Of a stretch of 64,000 nt of DNA, positions 54,756-64,000 are shown in pieces. The first letter of the stretch is position 1, and each line of letters starts with the position of its first letter. Source of the DNA: Pseudovibrio exalbescens. GTDB taxonomy: Bacteria > Pseudomonadota > Alphaproteobacteria > Rhizobiales > Stappiaceae. The DNA is taken from positions 62,001-126,000 of the forward strand of contig NZ_JAQZAJ010000003.1 of assembly GCF_028737195.1 (NCBI RefSeq), in the 5' to 3' direction. The notes beneath the pieces are model-generated. The model searched no databases. It was not told the origin of the DNA and saw only the letters and a program-made list of their open reading frames with translations. Position numbers and translations under genes: made by a program.

Positions 54756-56759
54756 ATGCGCTTTGCTCCGCAGTTGCTCGATGATATTCGCAATCGATTG
54801 CCCTTGTCAGAGGTGGTTAGTCGCCGTGTAACTTGGGATCGGCGAAAGTCGCAGCCGGGCAAAGGGGACTATTGGGCGTGCTGTCCGTTCCATCAGGAAA
54901 ACACACCCAGCTTCCACGTTGATGACCGCCGCAATCGATACAAGTGTTTTGGCTGCGGGGCGTCGGGGGACCACTTTCGCTTTTTGACGGATACGGAAGG
55001 GTTGAGCTTTCCGGAGGCTGTGGAGCAGCTTGCGGAAATGGCAGGCGTTGCGCTGCCGGCACCAGATCCGCAAGCGGCCAAGAAGCAGCAGCAGCGTACA
55101 AGCCTGACGGATGTATGTGAGCTTGCAGCCAAGTATTTTCGATCTGTCTATCTCAGTCCTCAAGGGGAGCACGTGCGCGCCTATGCCGCGCGGCGCAAAC
55201 TCTCTGCTGAAGTGCAGGAAGAGTTCGTGTTTGGATTTGCCCCTCCGGGACGCGACAATCTGAAGAAAGCGCTGTTGGAACGGGGCGTGGAAGAGGCCAT
55301 GCTCGTTGAGGCTGGTCTTGTCATCAAGCCGGATGACGGACGCCCGTCCTACGACCGGTTTCGCAACCGTTTGATGATCCCGATCCACGATGAGCGTGGC
55401 CGTGTGGTGGCATTTGGCGGCCGAACCATGGATCCCGAGGGGCAGCCAAAGTACCTCAACTCGCCCGAGACGCCGATCTTCTACAAGGGCACGATGTTGT
55501 TCAACGCGCACAGAGCGCGGCAACCTGCCTTTGAGAGCAAGCAGGCCATCGTCGTTGAAGGCTATATGGATGCCATTGCTGTGTGGCAAGCAGGCTTTAA
55601 AGGCGTTGTGGCCAGTCTGGGTACGGCGTTTACGGAAGAGCAGTGCGTGCGCCTTTGGAAGTTCGCAGACGAGCCGATCATCTGCTTTGATGGGGACGCC
55701 GCCGGCATTTCGGCTGCTCATCGTTCCATTGATCGCATTCTTCCTGTGCTTGCAAGCGGCAAGTCGTTTCAGTTTTCGTTGTTGCCGGATGGCAAAGACC
55801 CTGATGACCTGATTTCTGAGAAGGGGCCGCAGGGGTTCAATGAGGAACTTGCCAAGGCGCTGCCGCTTTCTCAGGTTGTTTGGGACCGGGAGACAAGTCA
55901 GGCGCGCATAGACACGCCAGAGCGCAAGGCGGCTCTCGAAAAGGCATTTGATGATCTTATCGCGACGATCAAGGATGAGCGCGTTCGCAACCGCTATCAA
56001 CGCGATTTCCGATTGCGGCTCTCCAATCTGTTTTATGAGGAAAGCCGACGTGCCCGTGGCGCCACTGGCAGTGGAGACAGGAAACAAGGCGGCAGCTGGA
56101 ACCAGGCCTCTGGAAAGCAAGGTCGCTACGAAGTGCGTGGCTTTCAGAGCCGTGTTGCTGCGCCGGAGACCGCCAAGTTTGGCACCGAGCGCACGCTCTG
56201 CGCCATGTGCCTGACCTTTCCGGATTTGTTCGATCGGCATTACGAGCGCATATCGCAGCTTCATTTCACCAATGAACTCCACCAGAGGTTCATGGATGAG
56301 TATTGCCGGTTCTCTACTGACCTCAAGCGCGAGTCTGTGGCAGCCTATTTCAGTCAACTTGATGATCGCTTCTATCGAATCCTGTCTGAGGTGCGCGGGT
56401 CCGAGCTCGAAGCAGCGGAAGCGCCAATTGCAGCGGGTGTACATAAGTGGGATGAGCTGCGTCATCGCTTGCCCATCTTGAAGATGAATCCGCCAGAAGA
56501 CTTCATTGAGCAAATGTTTGTGCACTTCATGGATGTGATCGAGCTTGAGCAGTTGGAGCGCGAGCTGAATGAAGAGCTTGAAGCTGTCTCTGAAAACCTT
56601 GATGAGGATGGCTGGGTTCGTATCCAGGCTTTGACGCAATCGTTGTCGCGTCGGCGGGAAGAATGCGCAAGAGAAGATCAGGAACTTGCAGAACGTGCAA
56701 AGCGCATGCGTTCGGCAAAGCCAACTTATGACCAGGAAGGCGGCGCGGCGGCTTTTTAG
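54756..56759 (+). CDS. dnaG: DNA primase
   Basis: DnaG makes the RNA primers for replication. The 667-residue protein has the N-terminal zinc-binding domain (ACCPFHQENTPSF and YKCFGCGASGD, with Cys 43, His 46, Cys 64 and Cys 67), the RNA polymerase core with KAIVVEGYMDA-type KQAIVVEGYMDAIAV Toprim motif, DGDAAG, and a C-terminal helicase-binding domain. The latter is preceded by a flexible Gly/Ser/Arg-rich linker (about 430-475). The next gene is rpoD, as in the macromolecular synthesis operon of other bacteria. The 430-base spacer suggests rpoD also has its own promoter. Confidence 0.96.
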   Translation: MRFAPQLLDDIRNRLPLSEVVSRRVTWDRRKSQPGKGDYWACCPFHQENTPSFHVDDRRNRYKCFGCGASGDHFRFLTDTEGLSFPEAVEQLAEMAGVALPAPDPQAAKKQQQRTSLTDVCELAAKYFRSVYLSPQGEHVRAYAARRKLSAEVQEEFVFGFAPPGRDNLKKALLERGVEEAMLVEAGLVIKPDDGRPSYDRFRNRLMIPIHDERGRVVAFGGRTMDPEGQPKYLNSPETPIFYKGTMLFNAHRARQPAFESKQAIVVEGYMDAIAVWQAGFKGVVASLGTAFTEEQCVRLWKFADEPIICFDGDAAGISAAHRSIDRILPVLASGKSFQFSLLPDGKDPDDLISEKGPQGFNEELAKALPLSQVVWDRETSQARIDTPERKAALEKAFDDLIATIKDERVRNRYQRDFRLRLSNLFYEESRRARGATGSGDRKQGGSWNQASGKQGRYEVRGFQSRVAAPETAKFGTERTLCAMCLTFPDLFDRHYERISQLHFTNELHQRFMDEYCRFSTDLKRESVAAYFSQLDDRFYRILSEVRGSELEAAEAPIAAGVHKWDELRHRLPILKMNPPEDFIEQMFVHFMDVIELEQLERELNEELEAVSENLDEDGWVRIQALTQSLSRRREECAREDQELAERAKRMRSAKPTYDQEGGAAAF

Positions 56760-57191
56760 GTTGAGGCCCCTGTATCTGACCAAAACTTTGCGCAATTTAG
56801 CAAAAATTAGATTGCTCAGTGTCGAATCACACTTGCGAATCACGCAAGGCAAGCTAAATACACAAGACAAACAGCAAATAGGAGCGCCGCAGACCATTGC
56901 AGAGGTCACTAAGGCGAATTGAGAATCTGGTTTTATGCTGTTGCAATCCATCTTTTGCCGGAGAACGAGCCACGGGTTCGCGCGTCTATCTTTTGAGAAA
57001 GGATAGATAACCGCGAAAAACACGTGCACTGTTTCGCGCCCCGAAGATGGACCTGAGGGTTTAATCACGCAGTTGGATGCAGCTGGCCCTTTGGCGTCAA
57101 CAGTAGATAGTTTGGTCCGCCCGTACGCGGGGCAGGCCAAGAGTAGAAACGCGATAACCGCGAGGCATTGCCCGCGGCTTTGGAGCAAAAT
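56760..57191. other. 432-bp dnaG-rpoD spacer with a strong hairpin
   Basis: No gene was recognised. A near-perfect ten-pair hairpin lies at 56985-57007 (TCTATCTTTT and AAAGGATAGA around GAG). It is not followed by T. The region also carries the rpoD ribosome binding site GGAG near 57182. Regulatory RNA or rpoD promoter architecture is likely. Confidence 0.5.
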
Positions 57192-59273
57192 ATGGCGACG
57201 AAGGCGACGCAAGCTGAAGATACACAGGAACAGGCAGCAGGTGGAGAAGGCCAGGACGGCCCTCTTCTTGATCTGTCTGTCGCCGCCGTCAAGAAGATGA
57301 TCAAGACCGCGAAAAAGCGCGGTTATGTCACTTACGACGAGCTGAATGAGGTTCTTCCGCCTGAACAAGTAAGCTCCGAGCAGATTGAAGACACGATGTC
57401 CCTTCTTTCCGAGATGGGAATTAACGTGATCGAAGCTGAGGAAGCTGAAGAGAGCAAGGAAGAAGAGGTAGAGGGCGGAGATCTTGTCGTCGCGGCCAGC
57501 ACGGCCGTTGCCAAGACAACCACCACCCGCGAACCTTCTGACCGTACCGACGACCCGGTGCGCATGTACCTGCGTGAAATGGGCTCTGTGGAGCTGCTTT
57601 CTCGTGAAGGTGAAATCGCAATTGCAAAGCGCATCGAGGCTGGCCGTGAGGCCATGATCGCTGGTCTTTGCGAAAGCCCGCTGACCTTTCAGGCGATTAT
57701 CATTTGGCGCGACGAACTGAACGAAGGCAAGGTTCTGCTTCGCGACATCATCGACCTTGATGCGACCTATGCGGGCCCTGACGCCAAGGCTGGCCCTTCT
57801 GAAGAAGACTTGGAAGAGCAGGAAGAGGCTGGCGAGGGCGAGGTGCCTGAAGCTGTTCGTCAGCGCGAGCTGGAAGAGCGCAAGAAAAAAGCTGAAGAAG
57901 CCAAGCGGGCTGACGGCAATGGCGCGGCCGAAGTTCCTGCACCGGCTGAGGGCGAAGAAGGCGAGGGCACCGGCGAGGACGAGGACGATGACGAATACGA
58001 AGCGAACGTCTCTTTGTCTGTCATGGAAGCTGAGCTGAAGCCGAAGGTTGTTGAGACCTTCGACCGCATTGCTGAAGACTACGCAAAGCTGCGCAAGCTT
58101 CAGGACCAGCTGGTTGAAAACAAGCTGGCCAACAAGACCCTGTCTCCGTCTCAGGAGCGTCGCTACAAGAAGCTCAAGGAAGACATCATCATCGAGGTGA
58201 AGAGCCTCTCCTTGAATGCAAATCGTATCGAAGCGCTGGTTCATCAGCTTTACGACATCAACAAGCGTTTGATGGGGTACGAAGGCCGCCTGCTTCGTAT
58301 TGCAGATGGACACGGCGTGAACCGCGCTGAGTTCGTGAAGTACTATCAGGGCAACGAGCTCGACCCGAACTGGATTCGCAAGGTTGCCAATCTTTCCGGT
58401 CGCGGATGGAAGAAGTTCGTCGCCAATGATGGCGACATGATCCGGGAACTGCGACAGGAGATTCAAACTCTTGCCACTGAAACGGGTCTGGAAATCACCG
58501 AGTTCCGCAAGATCGTTTCCATGGTGCAAAAGGGTGAGCGCGAGGCGCGCATCGCCAAAAAGGAAATGGTGGAAGCCAACCTGCGTCTGGTTATCTCCAT
58601 TGCCAAGAAATACACCAACCGCGGACTTCAGTTCCTTGACCTCATTCAGGAAGGCAACATCGGCCTGATGAAGGCGGTCGACAAGTTCGAATACCGCCGT
58701 GGTTACAAGTTCTCGACCTATGCCACATGGTGGATCCGTCAGGCGATTACCCGTTCCATCGCGGACCAGGCTCGCACGATCCGTATCCCGGTTCACATGA
58801 TCGAGACGATCAACAAGATCGTACGCACTTCCCGTCAGATCCTTCACGAGATTGGCCGTGAGCCAACACCGGAAGAACTGGCCGAGAAGCTGCAGATGCC
58901 GCTTGAGAAGGTGCGTAAGGTTCTCAAGATCGCGAAGGAGCCGATCTCCCTTGAGACGCCAATTGGCGATGAGGAAGACAGCCATCTGGGTGATTTCATT
59001 GAGGACAAGAACGCGATCTTGCCAATCGATGCGGCCATTCAGGCGAACCTGCGTGAAACCACGACCCGCGTTCTGGCCTCTTTGACGCCGCGCGAAGAGC
59101 GCGTTCTGCGTATGCGCTTTGGTATCGGCATGAACACCGACCACACTCTGGAAGAGGTTGGTCAGCAGTTCTCCGTTACTCGTGAACGTATCCGCCAGAT
59201 TGAAGCCAAGGCTCTGCGTAAGCTGAAGCATCCTTCCCGGTCTCGTAAACTGCGTTCGTTCCTCGACAGCTAG
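57192..59273 (+). CDS. rpoD: RNA polymerase sigma factor RpoD (sigma-70)
   Basis: The primary sigma factor. The 693-residue protein has region 1.1 (about 22-90), a conserved 1.2 ([20 protein letters not shown]), an acidic non-conserved insert (about 197-275, rich in Glu/Asp with polyGlu stretches), region 2 ([20 protein letters not shown] and [20 protein letters not shown]), region 3 and region 4.2 ([20 protein letters not shown]). The alphaproteobacterial insert is typical. ATG at 57192 has TTTGGAGC eight bases upstream. Located downstream of dnaG; ends in a strong terminator. Confidence 0.98.
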   Translation: MATKATQAEDTQEQAAGGEGQDGPLLDLSVAAVKKMIKTAKKRGYVTYDELNEVLPPEQVSSEQIEDTMSLLSEMGINVIEAEEAEESKEEEVEGGDLVVAASTAVAKTTTTREPSDRTDDPVRMYLREMGSVELLSREGEIAIAKRIEAGREAMIAGLCESPLTFQAIIIWRDELNEGKVLLRDIIDLDATYAGPDAKAGPSEEDLEEQEEAGEGEVPEAVRQRELEERKKKAEEAKRADGNGAAEVPAPAEGEEGEGTGEDEDDDEYEANVSLSVMEAELKPKVVETFDRIAEDYAKLRKLQDQLVENKLANKTLSPSQERRYKKLKEDIIIEVKSLSLNANRIEALVHQLYDINKRLMGYEGRLLRIADGHGVNRAEFVKYYQGNELDPNWIRKVANLSGRGWKKFVANDGDMIRELRQEIQTLATETGLEITEFRKIVSMVQKGEREARIAKKEMVEANLRLVISIAKKYTNRGLQFLDLIQEGNIGLMKAVDKFEYRRGYKFSTYATWWIRQAITRSIADQARTIRIPVHMIETINKIVRTSRQILHEIGREPTPEELAEKLQMPLEKVRKVLKIAKEPISLETPIGDEEDSHLGDFIEDKNAILPIDAAIQANLRETTTRVLASLTPREERVLRMRFGIGMNTDHTLEEVGQQFSVTRERIRQIEAKALRKLKHPSRSRKLRSFLDS

Positions 59274-59296
59274 ACGACAAGCCAGTTCCAGACTTG

Positions 59297-59325
59297 AAAA
59301 GCCCGCCATTTCGGCGGGCTTTTTT
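59297..59325 (+). terminator. Intrinsic terminator after rpoD
   Basis: AAAAGCCCGCC (59297-59307) pairs with GGCGGGCTTTT (59313-59323) around ATTTC, followed by TTTTTT. Usable also for the opposite strand. Confidence 0.93.
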
Positions 59326-59442
59326 GTTGGAACCGCTCTTGGCAAAACGAGAGGGTTGCCACGTTGTCTGCCTGATCTCAGTTTCCCATAACCCACCTTA
59401 AGGGGGATAAGGTTCAACGGGTTTTGCCGAAGTCTTGATGGG

Positions 59443-60912
59443 CTATTGCATGAGATGCTTTTGCAGGCGGAAGGAGAGCAGGGCGGCGATGGCGGAGAGG
59501 ATGGCCATGATGCCGAAGACGGTTGGGCCTGCAGATGTCGCCGCTTGTGCTGTGACCAGTTCTTCGGTTGTTGTTGATGACATTCCGAAGATTGCGGCCA
59601 GCAAGGAGGCAAGGGCTGCGCCGATTGCAATGCCACCATTGGTGAGCGTCGGCAGGATTCCCGAGGCTCTATCCCTGTCTTCTTGACTTGATGAGAACAT
59701 GACGGAGCGGGTCAGGAACTGGTTTGAAAGGCCGGAGCCCACGCCTGACAAGATGCAGGCAAAGACGAACAGGGGCAATGAGGCAAGGTGCAGGGAAAGT
59801 GCCATGGTGGCGAGGGCCAGTGCGATGAAGCTGATGCCAATGCTGATTAGCCGCGCGCGGGCCTTGGCATCCTGCGTGTTTGCGACAAACCAAGCCGCAA
59901 TGGTCCAAGCGAAAGCAAGTGTTGCCATGGCGTAAGCCGCTTCGGTGACACCCAGTCCCCACAAGCTTTGCAGAATGGCGTTGCCATACACCATGCGCAC
60001 CGATGCGGAGACGGCAGTGAGCAGCATGATCCACATGACCAAGCCTACGATGCTGTTGAGCTGAAACGCGGTTTTAGGGATGAAGGGACTCGCTGCCACG
60101 CGGTCCCATGCGCGGGCCAGAAACAGCAGGACCATGCCGCCGACCAAATAGAGCGCCCCTTCGGCAACGCTGCGCACCTCGCCGACAAAACTGATGATCA
60201 AGATTGCAAGCGCGATCAATCCCAGACGGGGCAGCATGTCCAGATCCTTGCGCGAGGTCTTCTGGCTGCTTGCTTCTTCCTTCGGCATTGCGGTGACGGC
60301 AAGGACGAGCAGCACCAGCACCAGGGGCAGGTTGACGTAATATGCCGCACGCCACGACCATGTCTCCGTCAGGGCGCCCGCTGCGATGGGTCCGACACCG
60401 GCGGCCATGGCCCACACCAACGCTGTCATGGAAAAGACCGTTGCAACCAAACGCTCCGGGAAGAGCTGGGGAATGACGGCGTAAATGACCGCGACGATCA
60501 TGCCCTCGCCGAAGCCTTGCAGGAAACGCCCGACAAGCAGCAGCTCCAGATTGGAGGCCGCTCCTGCCAGCAACGAGCCCGCGGCGAGAATGAGACTGGC
60601 CAGCACAAACAAAGACCGCGCGCCAAGGCGGCCCTTGAAGGTGCCGGTGACAGTGCCAGACATGATCGAAGCCACCTGAAACAAGCTGAAAATCCAGAAG
60701 GCGCGGTCTTGCCCGCCAATGTCGCGGATGATGCTGGGGAGCACGGCGTTGGACACGATGCCATTTACCGCATGGGAGCCTACGCCAAGGCAGATCAGTG
60801 TGGAGGACAGCAGATACGGGGAGGACACGAGTTCCAGAAAGGGGTGGGGGCGCTTGACGCTTGCGGTGGAGGACGCGTCCTCGGTCAGCTCAGGGGAGGG
60901 AGAGTGAGTCAT
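59443..60912 (-). CDS. MFS drug exporter, DHA2 (14-helix) type
   Basis: A 489-residue inner-membrane protein with about 14 hydrophobic helices in the DHA2 family. It shows IVSNAVLPSIIRDIGGQDR in helix 1, KGRLGARSLFVLAS after helix 2, LLVGRFLQGFGEGMIVAVIY, and a long C-terminal half. Such exporters pump hydrophobic drugs or dyes, but the substrate here is unknown. ATG at 60912 (MTHSPSPEL) has AAGGC upstream. There is no membrane-fusion partner nearby, so it may act alone. Divergent from the P450 gene across 590 bases. Confidence 0.92.
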   Translation of the reverse strand: MTHSPSPELTEDASSTASVKRPHPFLELVSSPYLLSSTLICLGVGSHAVNGIVSNAVLPSIIRDIGGQDRAFWIFSLFQVASIMSGTVTGTFKGRLGARSLFVLASLILAAGSLLAGAASNLELLLVGRFLQGFGEGMIVAVIYAVIPQLFPERLVATVFSMTALVWAMAAGVGPIAAGALTETWSWRAAYYVNLPLVLVLLVLAVTAMPKEEASSQKTSRKDLDMLPRLGLIALAILIISFVGEVRSVAEGALYLVGGMVLLFLARAWDRVAASPFIPKTAFQLNSIVGLVMWIMLLTAVSASVRMVYGNAILQSLWGLGVTEAAYAMATLAFAWTIAAWFVANTQDAKARARLISIGISFIALALATMALSLHLASLPLFVFACILSGVGSGLSNQFLTRSVMFSSSQEDRDRASGILPTLTNGGIAIGAALASLLAAIFGMSSTTTEELVTAQAATSAGPTVFGIMAILSAIAALLSFRLQKHLMQ

Positions 60913-61499
60913 GTGGATGCCTTTTAGAAAGATTTTTATTTTTATATTCCGAGCCAATTAAAAAAGTAAAGTCTTATTATATTCATCGTGTGCAAAAATA
61001 CGCCGAGGACCTCCGCGCGGCACGCCGCCGAGAGTATGGTGGGGTTTTTCCGCCGTAGCGGGAGTGGCAAGGCGTACAGGCAATGCCTGCGCTTGAAAAT
61101 TAAACTTGAGTCTTCGGCATTGGCTGGCGCCTTGCCCAGACATTTTGATGAAGCGTTGATTCCTTCACTTATGGACGCGAATAGGCAGTTGCCTGCCACC
61201 GCTGTACGCCCACAGCAAAGGCTCTTCCCCCCCGAACCATGCGGCCTCGCTCGGGTTACGCTTCACTGGCTCCTCTGGAAAGATGCGTTACCCCTTTCCA
61301 TTGGCCCGTCTGGCCCACGACACGTGGCGGACGGCCCACCACGGCCCGGTTTCGTGGGCACAGATTTGATGGTAGCCGAGCGCCGGATAGGGGGACAAGT
61401 TTGAGGGTGCCTCACATTTACGCTCTGCTGCGTTTTTGCGGGAAATGGGGGCGTTTTGCCGGTAAGCTCGGCGAAAACAAGAAAAGTGGAGGCTATTTC
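60913..61499. other. 587-bp divergent region between the MFS and P450 genes
   Basis: No convincing gene. The first 60 bases are AT-rich and probably hold the MFS promoter. From 61200 the sequence is more GC-rich and both strands are open for 50-140 codons, but without ribosome binding sites or known motifs; it may hold a gene remnant. Confidence 0.45.
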
Positions 61500-62729
61500 A
61501 TGAAAACCACCTCAGCCGCGTACAGCGGGAACACCGGTCTGTTCGGTCCTGCGATGATTGAGAACCCCTATCCACTCTACCAGGGGCTGAGGGCTCGTGA
61601 CCCTGTACACTGGGATGAGGGAATGGGCGCTTGGGTTTTAACCAGTTATGAGCACTGCAAGACGGCCCTTAAAGATCCTCGGTTTTCGTCGGATCGCGTT
61701 TCCAAGATGCGCCATCGTTACGCTGAAGACTATCAGGAACTCTTTGATATCCTGTCTGTTTTGATGGTTCAAGTGGATGAGCCGCTGCATGGGCGGTTGC
61801 GGGATTTGGTCCACCATGCCTTTACCAGAACGGCGGTTGAAACCTACGAAGAGCCTATCAGATCGCGGGGGCGTGCGCTGATAGAAGCGATGCTGGAAAA
61901 GCCGGAGGCGGATTTCATTGCGGACTTTGCCATTCCTCTGCCTATTCTTGTGATCTCCGATATAGTTGGTATTCCTGAGGAGGACCGGCATCTGGTGAAG
62001 AAGTGGTGCGATGACTACACTGTGGTCGCGCTGAACTACTACACGCACCTGACCAAGCAGCAGCTTGAAGATGGGTTGAGTAGCGTACGGGCTTTCAAGC
62101 TTTATCTTTTTGAGCGTGTCGCCGAGATTCGCAGGTCGCCCGGTGACAACCTGTTGAGCGAGTTGGTTCTGGCGGAGCGGGACGGCCATGTCCTTTCCGA
62201 AGTCGAGCTGCTGGCGAACACCATTTTGCTGCTGAATGCAGGAAATGAAACGACAACGGCACTCTTGGGAAATGGTCTGAAGCTGCTGATGGACAATCCT
62301 GCGCAGTTTCAGGTGTTACGCGAACGGCCCGAGCTGATTCCGAACGCCATCGAGGAGTTTTTGCGTCTCGACAGCCCCGTGCAGTATGTGGGCCGGGTTG
62401 CCAAGGAAGACGTGCGTTTGGGTGACACGACGATCGCAAGGGGAGAGTTGGTGCTTGTGATGCTTGGTGCGGCGGGACGCGACCCGGCTTTGCTGGATGA
62501 ACCGAACAAGCTGGATGTGACGCGCACGCACGACCATCATTTGGCGTTTGGCACGGGGCACCACCTTTGCGCGGGTGTTCAACTGGCCCGTATGGAAAGC
62601 CGCATCGCCTTTGAAGAACTGTTGAAGATGACCAGCCGCATAGAGAGTTTGCCGGGGGAGTTGCGGCACAGTGAGAACTTCAGTCTGCGCTGCTACAAAT
62701 CGCTGCCAGTCCGGCTGGTGGCAAGGTGA
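61500..62729 (+). CDS. Cytochrome P450
   Basis: A 409-residue soluble bacterial P450, CYP1xx-like. The I-helix O2-binding motif is LLNAGNETTTALL, the ExxR pair is in IEEFLRLDSP, and the heme loop is AFGTGHHLCAGVQLARM with Cys 357 as heme ligand. The ATG at 61500 has GGAGG seven bases upstream; the frame continues open to 61239 but lacks features there. No ferredoxin or ferredoxin reductase gene is adjacent, so electron partners come from elsewhere. The substrate is not predicted. It is convergent with speE. Confidence 0.95.
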   Translation: MKTTSAAYSGNTGLFGPAMIENPYPLYQGLRARDPVHWDEGMGAWVLTSYEHCKTALKDPRFSSDRVSKMRHRYAEDYQELFDILSVLMVQVDEPLHGRLRDLVHHAFTRTAVETYEEPIRSRGRALIEAMLEKPEADFIADFAIPLPILVISDIVGIPEEDRHLVKKWCDDYTVVALNYYTHLTKQQLEDGLSSVRAFKLYLFERVAEIRRSPGDNLLSELVLAERDGHVLSEVELLANTILLLNAGNETTTALLGNGLKLLMDNPAQFQVLRERPELIPNAIEEFLRLDSPVQYVGRVAKEDVRLGDTTIARGELVLVMLGAAGRDPALLDEPNKLDVTRTHDHHLAFGTGHHLCAGVQLARMESRIAFEELLKMTSRIESLPGELRHSENFSLRCYKSLPVRLVAR

Positions 62730-62734
62730 GGGAC

Positions 62735-62763
62735 GTACAGGCTCTGGCAGTCAAAGCCTGTAC
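62735..62763. terminator. Stem-loop between the convergent P450 and speE genes
   Basis: GTACAGGCT (62735-62743) pairs with AGCCTGTAC (62755-62763) around an 11-base loop. No T-run follows on either side, so it may be a transcript-end stabiliser rather than a strong terminator. Confidence 0.5.
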
Positions 62764-62778
62764 GCAATATCAGCGGCC

Positions 62779-63648
62779 TCAAGCGGCGGCTTTTCCGTCC
62801 TTCACAGCGTCCAAGATGAACTTGGGCAGGGCAAAGGCCGCCTGATGAACCTCAGGCGTGTAGTAACGGGTTTCAATACCCGCTTGCGCAAAGCGCTCCT
62901 CCAGCGTGCTCAGCGGCACGCGGCGCAGCGTCTCGTCATCTGTGGCCCAGCCAAGGGTCATGTGACCACCGAAATACGTCGGAATGGCCGCTACGTAGGC
63001 GTAGGCATCATTATAGATGCGAGCAAAGCGCGAGATGCTGTCCACCAGCTCCTGACGCTGCAGGAACGGCACGCCGTTCTGGGTGACCAGAACACCGCCC
63101 GGCTTCAAGGTTGCATGCACATCGCGGTAGAACTCCTCGGTAAAGAGCACTTCGCCGGGGCCATGGGGATCGGTTGAATCAACCATGACCACATCGAAAC
63201 GCTCTTCTGTTTCCTTGAAGTAGCGCGCACCATCGGTGATGACGAGATTGAAGCGCTCATCATCGACAACGCCAGTGTTGAACGCGGAGAAGTGTTCAAC
63301 GGAGAAGTCGACGACGGACTGATCGATCTCGATCTGTGTCAGCTTTTCGATGGTCTTGTGCTTGAGTGCTTCCTCAGCCATGCCGCAGTCGCCGCCGCCA
63401 ACAATGGCGACGTGCTTGGCGTTGCCATGCGCCAGAATGGGCACGTGGCTCATCATCTCGTGATAGATGAACTCGTCTGAGGTGGTTACCTGTGTAACGC
63501 CATCGAGCATGAGCACCCGGCCGAACACCGGATTGTCGAAGAGCACCATGTCCTGATGCTCTGTCTTTTGCTCAAAGATGATGTTGTCGGCCCGAAAGGA
63601 GACCTGTACGCCCTCGTAAAGCGTCTCCTCAAAGTACTTCCTGGTCAC
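62779..63648 (-). CDS. speE: Spermidine synthase
   Basis: SpeE transfers aminopropyl from decarboxylated SAM to putrescine. The 289-residue protein has the nucleotide fold and motif VAIVGGGDCGMAEEALKH near 83-100, the acidic substrate site VMVDSTDPHGPGEVLFTEEF near 153-172 and YAYVAAIPTYFGGHMTLG. The start is GTG at 63648, which directly follows the TAA of speD. So speD-speE are one operon and the product of SpeD is the substrate of SpeE. Confidence 0.95.
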   Translation of the reverse strand: MTRKYFEETLYEGVQVSFRADNIIFEQKTEHQDMVLFDNPVFGRVLMLDGVTQVTTSDEFIYHEMMSHVPILAHGNAKHVAIVGGGDCGMAEEALKHKTIEKLTQIEIDQSVVDFSVEHFSAFNTGVVDDERFNLVITDGARYFKETEERFDVVMVDSTDPHGPGEVLFTEEFYRDVHATLKPGGVLVTQNGVPFLQRQELVDSISRFARIYNDAYAYVAAIPTYFGGHMTLGWATDDETLRRVPLSTLEERFAQAGIETRYYTPEVHQAAFALPKFILDAVKDGKAAA

Positions 63649-64000
63649 TTAGTTGACCTCCTTGCCGCGCAGGAGTTCGTTGACTTCGGCTCGCTCGGCC
63701 GCGAAGGCCTGCTTGAGAATGTCAACGCAGACTTCTGGCTTTGCATCGCCGCACATGAACACGTCAAAGGCGGCGTAACCACATTCCGGCCAGGTGTGCA
63801 CTGAGATATGGCTCTCAGCCAACACGGCCACCCCACTTACTCCAGTGGGCTCAAAAGGATGAAGATGAATATGCAGCAGCGTTGCGCCTGCAGCATCAAT
63901 ACAGCGCTTCAAGGTTTCCTCTATGTATGCCTGATCGTTGAGACGCTTGGCATCATAAAGGTCGATAATCAAATGCGCACCAGCGCACTGAACACCATCA
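63649..64000 (-). CDS. speD: S-adenosylmethionine decarboxylase proenzyme, 3' part
   Basis: SpeD decarboxylates SAM to supply aminopropyl groups. The gene enters from the right edge, reading DGVQCAGAHLIIDLYDA at the border and so lacking its start. The self-processing site is in LAESHISVHTWPE, where the Ser becomes the pyruvoyl group after cleavage after Glu. The following CGYAAFDVFMCG has the catalytic Cys. About 117 codons are in the window. A start at the TTG at 63972 is unlikely, because the conserved GAHLIIDLYD block is upstream of it. It abuts speE. Confidence 0.95.
   Translation of the reverse strand, partial: DGVQCAGAHLIIDLYDAKRLNDQAYIEETLKRCIDAAGATLLHIHLHPFEPTGVSGVAVLAESHISVHTWPECGYAAFDVFMCGDAKPEVCVDILKQAFAAERAEVNELLRGKEVN

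Noticed and set aside
54807-59639. A 1610-codon open frame on the minus strand
   Set aside because: It is antisense to dnaG and rpoD, both certain genes, and also overlaps the end of the MFS gene. The translation is rich in His, Leu and Arg with no domain. It arises because TTA, CTA and TCA codons are rare in the sense genes.
60988-61404. A 138-codon plus-strand frame before the P450 gene
   Set aside because: No ribosome binding site, no motif, and codon use unlike neighbours. Kept only as part of the odd spacer.

Overview
The window is a stretch of core chromosome from an alphaproteobacterium. The best guess is the order Hyphomicrobiales (Rhizobiales), near Stappiaceae such as Pseudovibrio, Labrenzia or Roseibium. 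This rests on gene families and neighbourhoods typical of that group: the petP/petR/EnvZ-like cluster, DUF1402, DUF992, DUF3775, HlyU and YbjN-domain proteins, a bacterial ELM1 homologue beside trxB and a LysR gene, a UvrB with a long N-terminal extension, an acidic insert in RpoD, and rhizobial-type Omp25/RopB porin-like barrels. Genus is inference. I recognised no rRNA, tRNA, insertion sequence, prophage or CRISPR array.

Layout. 1-3.3 kb: the 5' end of lgt (minus), then ubiK-like, ybjN-domain, proC, a TetR regulator and a CsaA-type tRNA-binding protein (plus). 3.3-7.2 kb: the minus-strand operon MarR (PetP) - response regulator (PetR) - EnvZ-like kinase, divergent from ilvE. 7.2-15.4 kb: a long minus-strand run with a Bcr/CflA exporter, moaE/moaD, pgsA, a HlyU-like protein, thymidine kinase, an endonuclease/exonuclease/phosphatase protein, uvrC and a Ca/Na antiporter. 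15.8-24.3 kb: an outer-membrane barrel, a GST, an Acg-type nitroreductase, HemG, a small secreted protein, RlmJ, an RG-rich cold-shock protein, a glyoxalase-II-like hydrolase, DUF1402 and RlpA. 24.4-33.8 kb: a DUF1624 acyltransferase-like membrane protein, a FadL-like porin, uvrB, mltF, a DMT exporter, DUF3775 and a small membrane protein. 33.9-40.8 kb: GtrA, an aspartate-type aminotransferase, a barrel protein, DUF992, an EF-G-like GTPase and MsrP. 40.8-52.2 kb: two candidate small proteins in a dyad-rich intergenic zone, LysR-trxB-ELM1, Lrp, a globin-coupled chemoreceptor, greA, carB, an XRE regulator and a 0.9 kb non-coding stretch ahead of a MerR regulator. 52.7-64 kb: carA, yqeY, dnaG, rpoD, an MFS exporter, a cytochrome P450, speE and the 3' part of speD.

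Functionally this is mostly housekeeping: arginine/pyrimidine entry (carA/carB), amino-acid metabolism (proC, ilvE, an aspC-like aminotransferase), excision repair (uvrB, uvrC), replication and transcription initiation (dnaG, rpoD, greA), molybdopterin, phospholipid and polyamine synthesis, and envelope upkeep. Neighbouring pairs that clearly work together are moaD/moaE, speD/speE, petR/kinase and dnaG/rpoD.

I found no convincing undescribed multi-gene system. The most interesting leads are small. They include an orphan terminator with a short ORF and a cluster of TGCAT dyads downstream of msrP, a plus-strand terminator without a gene near 33.5 kb, a possible attenuator or sRNA ahead of the ybjN-domain gene, an acg-type gene whose 5' end looks damaged, and a MerR gene with a long leader containing a LiuR-like palindrome. 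Starts were chosen by reading possible ribosome binding sites and family alignments from memory. No search was run.
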